A stretch of 59,914 nucleotides of DNA from an uncultured Planctomycetia bacterium (GTDB lineage Bacteria > Planctomycetota > Phycisphaerae > FEN-1346 > JAACEH01): NCBI GenBank assembly GCA_903929765.1, contig CAIYVX010000067.1, positions 1-59,914 on the forward strand, written 5' to 3'. The position numbers and the translations under genes were made by a program. The notes beneath the pieces are model-generated. The model had not been told where the DNA came from. It ran no database searches and was given only the letters and a program-made list of their open reading frames with translations. Below, piece after piece: positions 41,281-50,378 of the stretch (position 1 is the stretch's first letter; each line of letters opens with the position of its first letter).

Positions 41281-43161
41281 GTGGAAGCCTTTCACGAAGA
41301 AGAATACAGCAAACGCGTCGACCTCGGCCTCTGGCGGCGGCTCATGGCCTATGCCCGGCCTTACCGCGGGAACCTGCTGATCGTCCTCATCACGACGGTC
41401 GTCGGCGCCGTCAGTGACAATGCCCTGCCGCTGGTGACGCGGCAACTGATCGACCGGGCGGCGGCCCACGCCCACGATCCGACCGTCCCCTTCTCTGCCC
41501 TCCTCTTCGGCGCCACCTATGTGGTCATCATGCTGATCAACGGCCTGGCCGTCTGGGGCATCATTTATTACTGCGGCCGCATCTCCACCGGCCTCAGCCA
41601 CGACGTCCGCCAGGCGGGGTTCGTGCGGCTCCAGGAACTTTCCTTTTCCTATTACGATCGCCGCCCGGTCGGCTGGCTCGTCTCGCGCCTGACCTCCGAC
41701 TGCGACCGCCTGGCTCGCGTCATCGCCTGGGGTTGCCTCGACGTCCTGTTCAGCTTCTGGACCCTGGTTTTTGTCTCCTCCGCCATGCTCTGGATCAACT
41801 GGCGGCTGGCCCTGATCGTCATGGCCGTGGTCCCGCCGATGGTCTGGGTCAGCCTGTTCTTCAAAAAGCGGCTGCTCGAGGCGTCGCGGGCCATGCGAAA
41901 AACCAACTCGCGGATCACCGCCGCGTTCAACGAGGGCATTGGCGGCGTGCGGACCACCAAAAGCCTGGTCCGCGAGGACGAAAACTTCGGCGAATTCCGC
42001 TCCATCAGCGCCGAGATGTACCAGCACTCGGTCCGTAACGCCCTGCTCGGGGCGCTCTACCTGCCGGCCATCATCACCCTGGGCGGCTTGTCCCTGGCCG
42101 CCGTACTCTGGCGCGGCGGGGTGCTGGCCATGGCCGGCGACATCAGCCCCGGCACGGTGATCATGTTCCTCAGCTTCGCCGCCTCGTTCGTCTGGCCGAT
42201 TGCCGAAATGGCCCGCGTTCTTTCGGATATGCAGGCGGCCCAGGCCGCCGCCGAGCGCGTCCTCGATCTGCTCAACACCGAGCCGGAGATCAAGGACTCG
42301 CCGGAGGTCGTAGCGGACAATAAAAACGCGGGGTGGCGTGGTCCGGCGAAGACGGGCCACGAAGAACCTGACCACATCGGGCAGATCGAGTTTCGCGGCG
42401 TGAAGTTCGCCTATCAGCAGGGCGAGGCCGTCCTCGACGACTTTTCGCTCACGGTCCGGGCCGGCGAAACTCTGGCCCTGGTCGGCCCCACCGGCGGAGG
42501 CAAGTCGACCATCGTCAGTCTGCTCTGCCGCTTTTACGAACCGACCGGCGGGGAGATTCTCCTCGACGGCGTGGACTATCGCCGCCGCAGCCTCCACTGG
42601 CTCCAGTCGAAGCTCGGCATCGTCCTCCAGGCGCCGCACCTGTTCAAGGGCACGGTCCGCGAGAACATCCGTTACGGCAAGCTGGAGGCCGACGACGCCG
42701 AGGTCGAGCGCGTCGCCCGGCTCGTGAACGCCCACGAGTTTATCACCGGCTTGGCTCTAGGGTACGACACCGACGTGGGCGAGGGCGGTAACCACCTGTC
42801 GGTCGGCCAGAAGCAACTCGTCGCCCTGGCCCGGGCCGTCCTGGCCGAGCCGCAGATTTTCGTCATGGACGAGGCCACCAGTTCCGTCGATACGCGGACC
42901 GAGCAACTGATTCAGCGCGGCGTCGAAAAAGTCCTCAAGAGCCGGACCAGTTTCGTCATTGCCCACCGCCTCTCGACCATCCGCTCGGCCGACCGGATTC
43001 TGGTGATCGATGACGGCCGCATCGTCGAGGAGGGCACGCACCACGACCTGATCCGCCGTCGCGGGCGGTACTATGAACTCTACACCAACCAGTTCACGCA
43101 GGAAAAGGAAGAAGAAGTCCTTCGCGCCGCATTGAACGGAGATCCGGGTGCCACACTTTGA
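41281..43161 (+). CDS. ABC exporter subunit 2 (catalytically competent NBD)
   Basis: A 626-residue half-transporter with about six transmembrane helices and a nucleotide-binding domain. Walker A GPTGGGKST (402-410), a non-canonical signature LSVGQKQL (from Leu506), and a canonical Walker B IFVMDEATSSVD with Glu531. The deviating signature pairs with the Asp of subunit 1 to make one degenerate site. A hairpin-encoded insert (NAGWRGPAKTGHEEPDHIG region, 42331-42361) lies in the linker before the NBD. The final codons (GATL) and the TGA stop come from a family C repeat. GTG 41281 has GGAG 6 bases upstream. Confidence 0.9.
   Translation: MEAFHEEEYSKRVDLGLWRRLMAYARPYRGNLLIVLITTVVGAVSDNALPLVTRQLIDRAAAHAHDPTVPFSALLFGATYVVIMLINGLAVWGIIYYCGRISTGLSHDVRQAGFVRLQELSFSYYDRRPVGWLVSRLTSDCDRLARVIAWGCLDVLFSFWTLVFVSSAMLWINWRLALIVMAVVPPMVWVSLFFKKRLLEASRAMRKTNSRITAAFNEGIGGVRTTKSLVREDENFGEFRSISAEMYQHSVRNALLGALYLPAIITLGGLSLAAVLWRGGVLAMAGDISPGTVIMFLSFAASFVWPIAEMARVLSDMQAAQAAAERVLDLLNTEPEIKDSPEVVADNKNAGWRGPAKTGHEEPDHIGQIEFRGVKFAYQQGEAVLDDFSLTVRAGETLALVGPTGGGKSTIVSLLCRFYEPTGGEILLDGVDYRRRSLHWLQSKLGIVLQAPHLFKGTVRENIRYGKLEADDAEVERVARLVNAHEFITGLALGYDTDVGEGGNHLSVGQKQLVALARAVLAEPQIFVMDEATSSVDTRTEQLIQRGVEKVLKSRTSFVIAHRLSTIRSADRILVIDDGRIVEEGTHHDLIRRRGRYYELYTNQFTQEKEEEVLRAALNGDPGATL
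42331..42361. repeat. Palindromic element, in frame inside the second ABC subunit gene
   Basis: CGTGGTCCG (42337-42345) pairs with CGGGCCACG (42353-42361) with one mismatch. It resembles the intergenic element at 32655-32698 read in reverse (GGGTGGCNTGGTCC ... GGCCA). Confidence 0.6.
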
Positions 43162-43323
43162 AGCCCCGGCTGTATCGGGGCCAAAGTGTGTGCTTTGTCG
43201 TGTTCCGCGCCACAGACTTTTGAGTTGCGACCTTCGGAGGTGGTACCAGCCGTTCAGGCGAGATTTGGCATAACGAAACACACACTTTGGCCCGACTTCG
43301 TCGGGCTTCAAAGTGTGGCACCC
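43146..43323. repeat. Paired family C hairpins between ABC subunit 2 and the M3 peptidase
   Basis: The left unit, GGGTGCCACACTTTGAAGCC to GGGGCCAAAGTGTGTG, and right unit, ACACACTTTGGCCCGAC to TCGGGCTTCAAAGTGTGGCA followed by CCC, face each other around a 70-base core. The left unit contains the TGA of the ABC gene. Confidence 0.85.
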
Positions 43324-43351
43324 GAAAAATACAGATAAGGAGATGCTGCCC

Positions 43352-45094
43352 ATGCCCGAAATGCCCCCCACCGACCTGAACTTCGGCACTCTGCCCCCCT
43401 ACCGCCCGCGCACGTTCGTGCCCGCCGAGGCCGACCTGACTCTGGCGGCGACGGTGACGGCGCTCTACCAGAAACTTCTCGACCGCCCGGCGGGCACGCC
43501 GGCGGAGTTGGAACGATTGCTCCTCGACCGCAGCGAACTGGAGTCGGCCCTGGCCGAAGTCGGGGCGATCCTCTACATCCGCATGACCTGCCAGACCGAC
43601 GATGCAGACCGGGCGGCGGCGTATCGCCAATTTGTCGAAACGGTCGAGCCGACCATCAAGCCCCTGGCCGACGCCCTGAACCGGAAATATCTGAAGGCCC
43701 GCTTCGCCATCAAGCTCGACGAGCGCCGCTACGAAGTTCACGATCGCGGCCTGCGGGCCGACGTCGAACTGTTCCGCCCGGAAAACGTGCCGCTCCAGAC
43801 CGCCGAGGCCCTGGCCTCGCAGGAATATCAGACCGTGAGCGGGGCGATGATGGTGAACTTCCGGGGCCGCGAGCGGACGCTGCCGGAAATGGCCCGCTTC
43901 CTGCTCGAACCCGACCGCACGGTCCGCGAGGCGGCCTGGCGGGCCACGGCGGCGCGGCGGCTTCAGGACAAGGATCGCCTCGAAGAGATTTTCGACCGGA
44001 TGTTCAAACTTCGCAATCAGATCGCCGCCAACGCCGAGTGCCGCGATTTCACCGAGTACCAGTTCCGGGCCTATCACCGCTTCGATTACACGCCGGCGGA
44101 TTGCAAAGCGTACCATCAATCTGCCGAGAAGTGCGTCGTGCCGCTGGTGCGCAGCATCATGGAGCGCCGGCGCAGCGTGATGAAGCTCGACCGCCTGCGG
44201 CCGTGGGACACGGCCGTCGATCCAGAGGGTCGCGCGCCGCTCAAACCGTTCACCGAGGCCGCCGAGTTGGCCGAAGGCGCCCGCGACGTCTTTTCGCAAA
44301 CCGATCCCGACCTCGGCACACAGTTCGAGGAGATGCAATGGCTGGGCCTCCTGGACCTGGCCAGCCGCAAGGGCAAGGCTCCCGGCGGCTATCAATCGAC
44401 GCTCTACGAAGCCCGCAAGCCGTTCATCTTCATGAACGCCGTCGGCGTCGATCGCGACGTGCGGACGCTCCTCCACGAGGGCGGCCACGCCTTCAATGCC
44501 CTGGCCTCGGCCGACGAGCCGCTCTTGGCCTACCAAATGCCCCCGATGGAGTTCGCCGAGGTGGCGAGCATGGGCATGGAACTTCTGGCCGACGGGGCGC
44601 TCGGCGTGTTCTATCCCGACGCCGCCGACCTGGCCCGCTCGCGCCGCGAGCACCTCGAAGGCATCGTCGCCATTCTGCCCTGGGTGGCCACCATCGACGC
44701 CTTCCAGCACTGGCTCTACAGCCATCCGTCTCACAGCGCCGCCGACCGCCGCGCCGCCTGGCTCGAAACCTTCGAGCGGTTCTCCGGCGGGGCGGTCGAT
44801 TGGTCGGGCCTGGAGGCCGAGCGGGCCTTCCTCTGGCATCGCCAGTTGCACATTTTCCAGTGCCCGTTCTATTACATCGAGTACGCCATCGCCCAGCTCG
44901 GCGCGCTGCAACTCTGGGTTCTCGCCCGCCGCGACCAGGCCGCCGCCCTGGCCGGCTACAAACGCGCCCTGGCCCTCGGCGGCTCGCGCCCACTGCCCGA
45001 ACTCTTCTCCGCCGCCGGCATCCGCTTCGACTTCTCCGAATCGACCATCGCGCCGCTCATGGCCGCCGTGGACGAAGCCCTGGCGGTGCTGTAA
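43352..45094 (+). CDS. M3 family metallopeptidase (oligoendopeptidase F-like)
   Basis: A 580-residue zinc peptidase that cleaves oligopeptides in the cytoplasm. The zinc motif is HEGGHAF (His375, Glu376, His379) in TLLHEGGHAFNALAS, and the downstream Glu ligand lies in PMEFAEVASMGMELL. Other family features: an all-helical N-terminal part and FYYIEYAIAQLGALQLW near the C-terminus. ATG 43352 was chosen since AAGGAG lies 9 bases upstream; the frame is open back into the repeat. It has no signal peptide. Transcription may continue from the ABC genes, but the repeat pair separates them. Confidence 0.93.
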   Translation: MPEMPPTDLNFGTLPPYRPRTFVPAEADLTLAATVTALYQKLLDRPAGTPAELERLLLDRSELESALAEVGAILYIRMTCQTDDADRAAAYRQFVETVEPTIKPLADALNRKYLKARFAIKLDERRYEVHDRGLRADVELFRPENVPLQTAEALASQEYQTVSGAMMVNFRGRERTLPEMARFLLEPDRTVREAAWRATAARRLQDKDRLEEIFDRMFKLRNQIAANAECRDFTEYQFRAYHRFDYTPADCKAYHQSAEKCVVPLVRSIMERRRSVMKLDRLRPWDTAVDPEGRAPLKPFTEAAELAEGARDVFSQTDPDLGTQFEEMQWLGLLDLASRKGKAPGGYQSTLYEARKPFIFMNAVGVDRDVRTLLHEGGHAFNALASADEPLLAYQMPPMEFAEVASMGMELLADGALGVFYPDAADLARSRREHLEGIVAILPWVATIDAFQHWLYSHPSHSAADRRAAWLETFERFSGGAVDWSGLEAERAFLWHRQLHIFQCPFYYIEYAIAQLGALQLWVLARRDQAAALAGYKRALALGGSRPLPELFSAAGIRFDFSESTIAPLMAAVDEALAVL

Positions 45095-45158
45095 GTTATG
45101 GCTTGTATGGGAGTAAGTTTCTGCAAGAGGATCTGGTATCCGGCAGCACGGCACAATA

Positions 45159-45656
45159 CTATTCGAAACGCACGCCCAAAACACGTAGCATGGCAAAAGT
45201 GCCACAACAAGGTACGTTGAAGGCTTTGCATAGGTTAGGAATAGGAACTTTGCGTTTGGCCTCTGGTGCTGGTTGCTCCTCCGTCGCAACTGTGAAACTA
45301 TTCGCCTTTGCATAGGCGACTAACCAGCCGTCCGCTCCTGTGGCAAATTCGGCTTTGGCCGCAGTTGTAAATTGAGGCTGTGACTGTACCCAGGTAATGA
45401 GATCTCGGTAGCTGGTGACGACCACTGGTCCGTCGGTTTTTGCGAAGGCATTTTCAAATTGCTGGCTGGCCCAGACCTTGAGTTCGTCTTTGCCACGTGC
45501 AAGTTCGTCATGTACACGGTCAACGCTGATTATACGTCCCCCGTTTGCATGCTCGACCATGCTCTGCCAAAAGCGGGGCGCTATGTCAAAGGCGTAATAC
45601 CTCTTTGCCGCCTCGATTAGTACGCTGGAGTCAACGACAAATATTTGGTCGCTCAT
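45159..45656 (-). CDS. PIN-domain toxin, DUF4411 family
   Basis: A 165-residue PIN-like nuclease. Acidic active-site residues are visible: Asp9 in VVDSSVLIEA, Glu51 in VHDELARG, Asp109 in ATGADGWLVAYA and Glu126 in FTVATEEQ. The DUF4411 family typically pairs with an XRE-ImmA/IrrE protein as a toxin-antitoxin module and would cleave RNA. Its ATG overlaps the TAA of the upstream partner by one base (TAATG), so the pair is translationally coupled. It is convergent with the M3 peptidase gene, and codon use is less GC-rich than in the neighbours. Confidence 0.85.
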   Translation of the reverse strand: MSDQIFVVDSSVLIEAAKRYYAFDIAPRFWQSMVEHANGGRIISVDRVHDELARGKDELKVWASQQFENAFAKTDGPVVVTSYRDLITWVQSQPQFTTAAKAEFATGADGWLVAYAKANSFTVATEEQPAPEAKRKVPIPNLCKAFNVPCCGTFAMLRVLGVRFE

Positions 45657-46807
45657 TACAGTGGCCCTCCGAGCGACTTGGCGAAACTCTCGAAGGTCTT
45701 GCCGTATAGCCCAGTCAGCCGGTAGGCCTCGGAGTAGAGCAATCTATCTGCCCTAGCGGCCCGAATCACAGTCCGGGCAAATCGATTGCCGATGCGAAGG
45801 TTTTGGGTCGCAAAGAAATCTCCCCCGGAAGCTTGTCGGGACTTTGCTCGCCGCACTTCGGCTTGGTAGGAATCATAAAAAGAAAAGAAATCGCTCTTGT
45901 GAATTAGTGCTAAGTCAAGTACTCGGCGCGCAACGACGAGTTCGCTGACCTTGAAATGTCTGGCCAATATTTGAAAACGGTCTTCCGCGCCGCGAACTGA
46001 GGGCCATTTTTCTCGCAGCAAACGCTCCGGAACAAGGAATTCTGCCGCAACCTGATTGCAAACCTGTTCGATCGGGTCATCGGCCGGCATTAGACGGCGC
46101 AGGTCGAAAGCGGCGCTGCTGCCGAAAAAAACATGGGCGAGTTCGTGAGCAAGCGTAAACATCTGGGCGGCTTTTCCGTCGGAGCCGTTGACAAATACCA
46201 GTGGCGCAAATTCGTCAACGAGAACAAAGCCGCGAAATTCTTCCGTGTTCAGCTTGCGATGGTTGTTGTTGCCGACCACCCCATTAGTGACCACCATTAT
46301 CCCTGCATCGTCGATTGCATCCTGCAGAGAACGCAGCGCCAGGCTCCAGTTCGGTCGAACTGAAGCCCAGTCCGACTTAAGGCCGAGGGTCTTCCGCATC
46401 TGTCCGGCCACCCCTGCGCGGTTTGCGCCAAGCCGCACCGAATCGACAAAAGGCAGGCGTTCCTGACCCTCCTCAACCAGGAATTCGCGCATCCAAGCTT
46501 GACGCTGCTGCATCGATTGAATAGTTTCAAGAAGATCCGGGCTGGGCTGCTCCCGCGAGTTGTTACTGACCGTCCGAAAAAATGGGAAGGGCAGGCGTTC
46601 CTCCGGCGGAACGGAGAGGAAAAAGAAACCAAGGGGCGTAGAAGTCGCGTTGGCCAACTTCTCCAATTGGCTCATGGTCGGCTGGGTCCGCCCTGCCGCC
46701 CATTCTTCGATTCGCGGAAATTTATCTGCGAGATCGCCTGGGGACCTTCCAGAGCGGTGGATGGCCCAGCGCAGAACCTTAGTGCCAACTGCCACCGTCG
46801 TTTTCAT
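45656..46807 (-). CDS. XRE-family regulator with ImmA/IrrE metallopeptidase domain (antitoxin)
   Basis: A 383-residue two-domain protein. The N-terminal helix-turn-helix of XRE type spans about residues 8-60 (LRWAIHRSGRSPGDLADKFP, WAAGRTQPTMSQLEKLANAT). The C-terminal ImmA/IrrE domain has the zinc motif HELAH (221-225) and the later EQVCNQVAAEFLVP with Glu247. It would repress its own operon and neutralise the downstream PIN toxin, as in known COG2856/PIN pairs. Its base composition is lower in GC than the flanks, a sign of transfer. A small inverted repeat upstream is a possible operator. Confidence 0.88.
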   Translation of the reverse strand: MKTTVAVGTKVLRWAIHRSGRSPGDLADKFPRIEEWAAGRTQPTMSQLEKLANATSTPLGFFFLSVPPEERLPFPFFRTVSNNSREQPSPDLLETIQSMQQRQAWMREFLVEEGQERLPFVDSVRLGANRAGVAGQMRKTLGLKSDWASVRPNWSLALRSLQDAIDDAGIMVVTNGVVGNNNHRKLNTEEFRGFVLVDEFAPLVFVNGSDGKAAQMFTLAHELAHVFFGSSAAFDLRRLMPADDPIEQVCNQVAAEFLVPERLLREKWPSVRGAEDRFQILARHFKVSELVVARRVLDLALIHKSDFFSFYDSYQAEVRRAKSRQASGGDFFATQNLRIGNRFARTVIRAARADRLLYSEAYRLTGLYGKTFESFAKSLGGPL

Positions 46808-46844
46808 CCAACAGCCTCCGCCGACATTATCCCGCTGAACCTTC

Positions 46845-46857
46845 TAGATTGTATCTA
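46845..46857. promoter_or_regulatory. Possible operator of the toxin-antitoxin operon
   Basis: TAGAT-TGT-ATCTA is a short perfect inverted repeat 38 bases upstream of the XRE gene start, within an AT-rich patch. The placement fits autoregulation; the site itself is weak evidence. Confidence 0.3.
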
Positions 46858-47016
46858 ATTCAACCAACCCCGACCCACAGAAATCGTCTCCGGCACAACA
46901 CCGCCCCTTCGGAGATTGCAGAAGACAGTTTAGTTCGATAGGATTATCCGGCTCCAAAGTCTTTACGTCAAGCTTTTGAGAGTCATCGACCAACCCAGGC
47001 CGGAGCTATAAGTCGA

Positions 47017-48240
47017 ATGTCTTTTGAAGAACCCGAATCACACGTCCTCGAAATCCCCGCCCCGCTGGCCGAACACAAGCGGCGGCGCGGCATGTTTTTC
47101 CTGGCCGTCGCCTGCGTCGGCATCGGCATGGCCTTCAACCTCCAACTCGGCCTCAACGACAACTTCGTCGTCGGCGAGATTCACGTCGACGGGTTCCACA
47201 AGGGCCTCCTGGAATGCCTGCGCGAAAGTTGCGGCATCGCCGCCCTGGGCGTCCTGGCCCTTTTGGCCGGCCTGGCCGAGCCGCTGATCGGCTGCGCCAT
47301 GCTGGTCGTGGTGGGCGTGGGGCTGGCCGCGCTGAACTGGGTGGATAGTTTTTTCTCTCTGGCCGTGATGAGCATGGTCTGGTCACAGGGCCTGCACGTC
47401 TGGATGCCGCTGCCGAACTCGATGATGCTCTCTCTGGCGGAGAAAGGCCGCACCGGCCACCGCCTGGGCCAGCTTCAGTCCGCCGGGGCGGCCGGCGGCG
47501 CGGCCATTCTTGTGCTGCTGCTCATCCTGACCTACGTCAAGGTTCCAATCCGGCCGCTTTACCTGATCGGCGGCGCCGCGGCGGTCCTGGCCGGCGTGGC
47601 CTGCCTCTTCATTCCGCGCGATATCAAGACCCCGGGGCCGCGCTTCATCATGCGCCGCCGGTACGGCCTTTATTACCTCCTGTGCTTCCTGGACGGCTGG
47701 CGGAAACAGATTTTCCTGGCCTTCGCCGGATTCCTGCTGGTCCATGATTACGGCATGAAGCTGACGACGATGCTGGAACTCTGGCTGGTCGGGCAGGTGG
47801 CCGTGTGGCTGCTGTCGCCGCCGGTCGGACGGCTGATCGACCGGATGGGCGAGCGGGCGGTCCTGACGATCTACTTTGTGCTGCTGATCGGGGTCTTCTG
47901 CGGTTACGCCTTCATTTCGACGGCGGCGGTGCTCTGTGCCCTGTTTGTGGCCGACAACGTGCTGTTCACGCTGAACATGGCCCTGACGACCTATGTGCGG
48001 CGACTGGCCCCGCCGTCCGAACACACGCCGACGCTGAGCATGGGCGTGGCCATGAACCACGTGGCGGCGGTGACCATGCCCCTGGCGGGCGGCCTGATCT
48101 GGAAATATGCCGGGTACCAGTGGACCTTCGGCATCGGGATGGCCGCGGCGGCCCTCAGCATTGTTGTGGTTTCTTTCCTGCCGCGACACCAGGAACGGAC
48201 GCCGGCGGCCGTGCCGCATCAGGGCGGCGGCACACCTTAA
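47017..48240 (+). CDS. MFS transporter
   Basis: A 407-residue major-facilitator protein with about 11-12 hydrophobic segments, for example GMFFLAVACVGIGMAFNLQL, AAILVLLLILTYV and LTIYFVLLIGVFCGYAFIS. The basic loop GRLIDRMGERAV resembles the MFS loop motif between paired helices. There are no substrate-defining features. The start ATG 47017 follows CGGAGC, a plausible ribosome-binding site. It is divergent from the toxin-antitoxin operon and followed by a 495-base gap. The C-terminal tail (QERTPAAVPHQGGGTP) looks like read-through into repeat-like DNA. Confidence 0.87.
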   Translation: MSFEEPESHVLEIPAPLAEHKRRRGMFFLAVACVGIGMAFNLQLGLNDNFVVGEIHVDGFHKGLLECLRESCGIAALGVLALLAGLAEPLIGCAMLVVVGVGLAALNWVDSFFSLAVMSMVWSQGLHVWMPLPNSMMLSLAEKGRTGHRLGQLQSAGAAGGAAILVLLLILTYVKVPIRPLYLIGGAAAVLAGVACLFIPRDIKTPGPRFIMRRRYGLYYLLCFLDGWRKQIFLAFAGFLLVHDYGMKLTTMLELWLVGQVAVWLLSPPVGRLIDRMGERAVLTIYFVLLIGVFCGYAFISTAAVLCALFVADNVLFTLNMALTTYVRRLAPPSEHTPTLSMGVAMNHVAAVTMPLAGGLIWKYAGYQWTFGIGMAAAALSIVVVSFLPRHQERTPAAVPHQGGGTP

Positions 48241-48540
48241 TCATCAATCATCAGGTTCATGTCTGGTCTGACCGGCCAAAAAGCAGAGACTGGCTACGAA
48301 ACACAGGGTCCGCCTGATTTCGCACTGTTTTCGACGCCATTCGGACGTAACATCTGCGGTCACGCCATTTTATGAATTTTTTTTGTCGCCTTGGCGCTGG
48401 CTTGTTTTTTTTATCCCCAAGACCATAAAACGTCCGATAAATCGAGGTTTTTTATATTAAGATGCTCTTTCCCTGCCAGCGTCCTATAACATAATTCCAG
48501 TAAAAGCGATAGAAAAAACCCCCATCTCAAGCCGGGCGAT

Positions 48541-48568
48541 TTGCTTTCCTAAGTCTTTTGATTATAAT
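48541..48568 (+). promoter_or_regulatory. Predicted promoter of the secreted protease gene
   Basis: TTGCTT (48541-48546) and a perfect TATAAT (48563-48568) are 16 bases apart. The leader would be about 160 bases. The gap 48241-48735 is AT-rich, with T-runs near 48380 and 48410 that may end the MFS transcript; no gene is seen in it. Confidence 0.55.
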
Positions 48569-48735
48569 GACTTGTGACATTGTGGCGTTCGCTTGGGAAA
48601 AAAAAGAAAAGAAATTTTAGACGATGCTGGTTTCAGTCGATATGGCCTCCATAGCGAATAATAGGCAATTTGGGTAGTTTGAGCAAGACATGGTGTGGTG
48701 TGGGAGAGTTTTGCCAGCTTTACAGGAGGGGTGCC

Positions 48736-50298
48736 GTGAGACTTCTACTTTCCTTGTTAGTTGCGTTGCTGTTGGCCGGAAATAGTCAGGCTCTGGTGCT
48801 GTACAACGATGTCGTACCACCGAGTACTCCACCTTCCGGCGTCATGGGCCTCTACGCCGGCTGGATGAGTTGTGTGGTCGTCAACCCGAATTGGATCATC
48901 GTCTGCAACCATGAAGGCGGAGGCCCGGGCACGTCCGTCGTGGTCAATGGGACGACTTACGTCGTGGCCGCGATCTATTACAGCAACTCCTATGACCTCA
49001 ATCTGGCCCGCATCACCAATCCGGACGGTTCCAACGCCAACCTCCCGGTCTACGCCGATCTCAGTTTGAACAACTCCAGCCTGGTCGGCAAGCAGGTCGT
49101 CATCGGCGGCTACGGCTACAAGCGGGGGGCGCTGACCACTAACGGCGGCGGCTACCTCTGGACGAGCGTCGGCTCCGGCGTGTTGCAGTGGGGCACCAAC
49201 ACCATCACCTACAACATGTACAACTACCTCTACGACAGCTTTGAGCCTTACGGTTCGTCCAAGGCCACGCCCTATGAGGCAGGTCTGGCCTGCGGCGATT
49301 CCGGCGGCGGCTGGTTTTATCTGAACCCCTCGACCGGACGATGGACCGTGGCGGCGCTCTCCGACGGCGTGACCACCAACGGCGCCAGCATGTTTTCTCC
49401 CCCGGACACCAACGACGCCGTCGGCGTGCCGGGCGTGGCCATCTGGGCCAGCGGCATTATCACGGCCTGGGCCGCCCAGTCGAAAACGGTGACGGTGAAC
49501 CAGACGGCCGGCGGCACGGTCTCGGTCTCGCCAAACCAGGCATCTTATACCACCGGCGCCGTGGTTACGATCACGGCGGCGCCCGCCGCAGGTTACAAGT
49601 TCAACGGCTGGAACGTGACGGGCGGAACGGTCTCCGGGAACACCGGCACGGACACCCTGACCATCAACGGCAATGTGACCCTGTCGGCCAACTTCACGGC
49701 CGAGACGCTCACGATCACCGCTTACACCTCGACCACCTGGGTCTACCAGAACACGCCCGTCACTACGCAGGATCGCCATGCCGTGGCCCTGACCATCAAC
49801 GCCACCGACACCTGGGGCAACACCGCCTACTCGGTCACGGTGACCCAGACCGGTCCCGGAGTGGTCACGCCGACCCTGACGCAGACCAACAGCACCACGA
49901 CGGAGCTGGTGCCCCCGACGGACGCTGCGCCGGTGAGTTGGACCGTCCCGGCCGCGAGCCAGATGACCGCTTATCTGGTGGGTGGCCGCGTGAAAGGTAC
50001 GGTGGACGACCTGTCGAACATCGCCCTGACGGGCCTTTGCACGGTTACAGTGACCGTGGCGGGCGACGTTGGTGGTTCAGCAACAGCTACGGCAACCGTC
50101 CAGGTGCGCCCGCTGGGTGACACCAACAACGCCGGAACGGTGAACTCCAGAAGCATCTGCATGATCGTCGGTTGGCTCAATGGCGCCTTTGCGGGCTTTG
50201 ATCCCGAGCTTTTTGACATCGACGGGTCGGGACACAATAAGAACACGCAGCAAATTACCTTCCTGGTCGGCATTCTCAACGGCAACGTGATTCCGTAA
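48736..50298 (+). CDS. Secreted trypsin-like serine protease with InlB-type repeat and degenerate dockerin-like tail
   Basis: A 520-residue exported protein. The signal peptide is MRLLLSLLVALLLAGNSQA. The trypsin-like domain has His59 in IIVCNHEGG, Asp87 in SYDLNLARI and Ser189 in ACGDSGGGW; the His-Asp spacing is short for trypsins. Then comes a divergent InlB B-repeat (VTVNQTAGGTVSVSPNQASY, AAPAAGYKFNGWNV) and an Ig-like region. The C-terminal 60 residues resemble a type I dockerin (GDTNNAGTVN ... FDIDGSGHNKN), but calcium-ligand positions are lost. GTG 48736 follows AGGAGGGG. A role in surface or secretome protein processing is inferred. Confidence 0.82.
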   Translation: MRLLLSLLVALLLAGNSQALVLYNDVVPPSTPPSGVMGLYAGWMSCVVVNPNWIIVCNHEGGGPGTSVVVNGTTYVVAAIYYSNSYDLNLARITNPDGSNANLPVYADLSLNNSSLVGKQVVIGGYGYKRGALTTNGGGYLWTSVGSGVLQWGTNTITYNMYNYLYDSFEPYGSSKATPYEAGLACGDSGGGWFYLNPSTGRWTVAALSDGVTTNGASMFSPPDTNDAVGVPGVAIWASGIITAWAAQSKTVTVNQTAGGTVSVSPNQASYTTGAVVTITAAPAAGYKFNGWNVTGGTVSGNTGTDTLTINGNVTLSANFTAETLTITAYTSTTWVYQNTPVTTQDRHAVALTINATDTWGNTAYSVTVTQTGPGVVTPTLTQTNSTTTELVPPTDAAPVSWTVPAASQMTAYLVGGRVKGTVDDLSNIALTGLCTVTVTVAGDVGGSATATATVQVRPLGDTNNAGTVNSRSICMIVGWLNGAFAGFDPELFDIDGSGHNKNTQQITFLVGILNGNVIP

Positions 50299-50378
50299 GG
50301 GATAGCGGTAACTCGTCCGCGGCAGTCTGGCCGCAGTCCTGGCCCGATGGATCTGGCGGACCGAAACGAATAGGAAGT

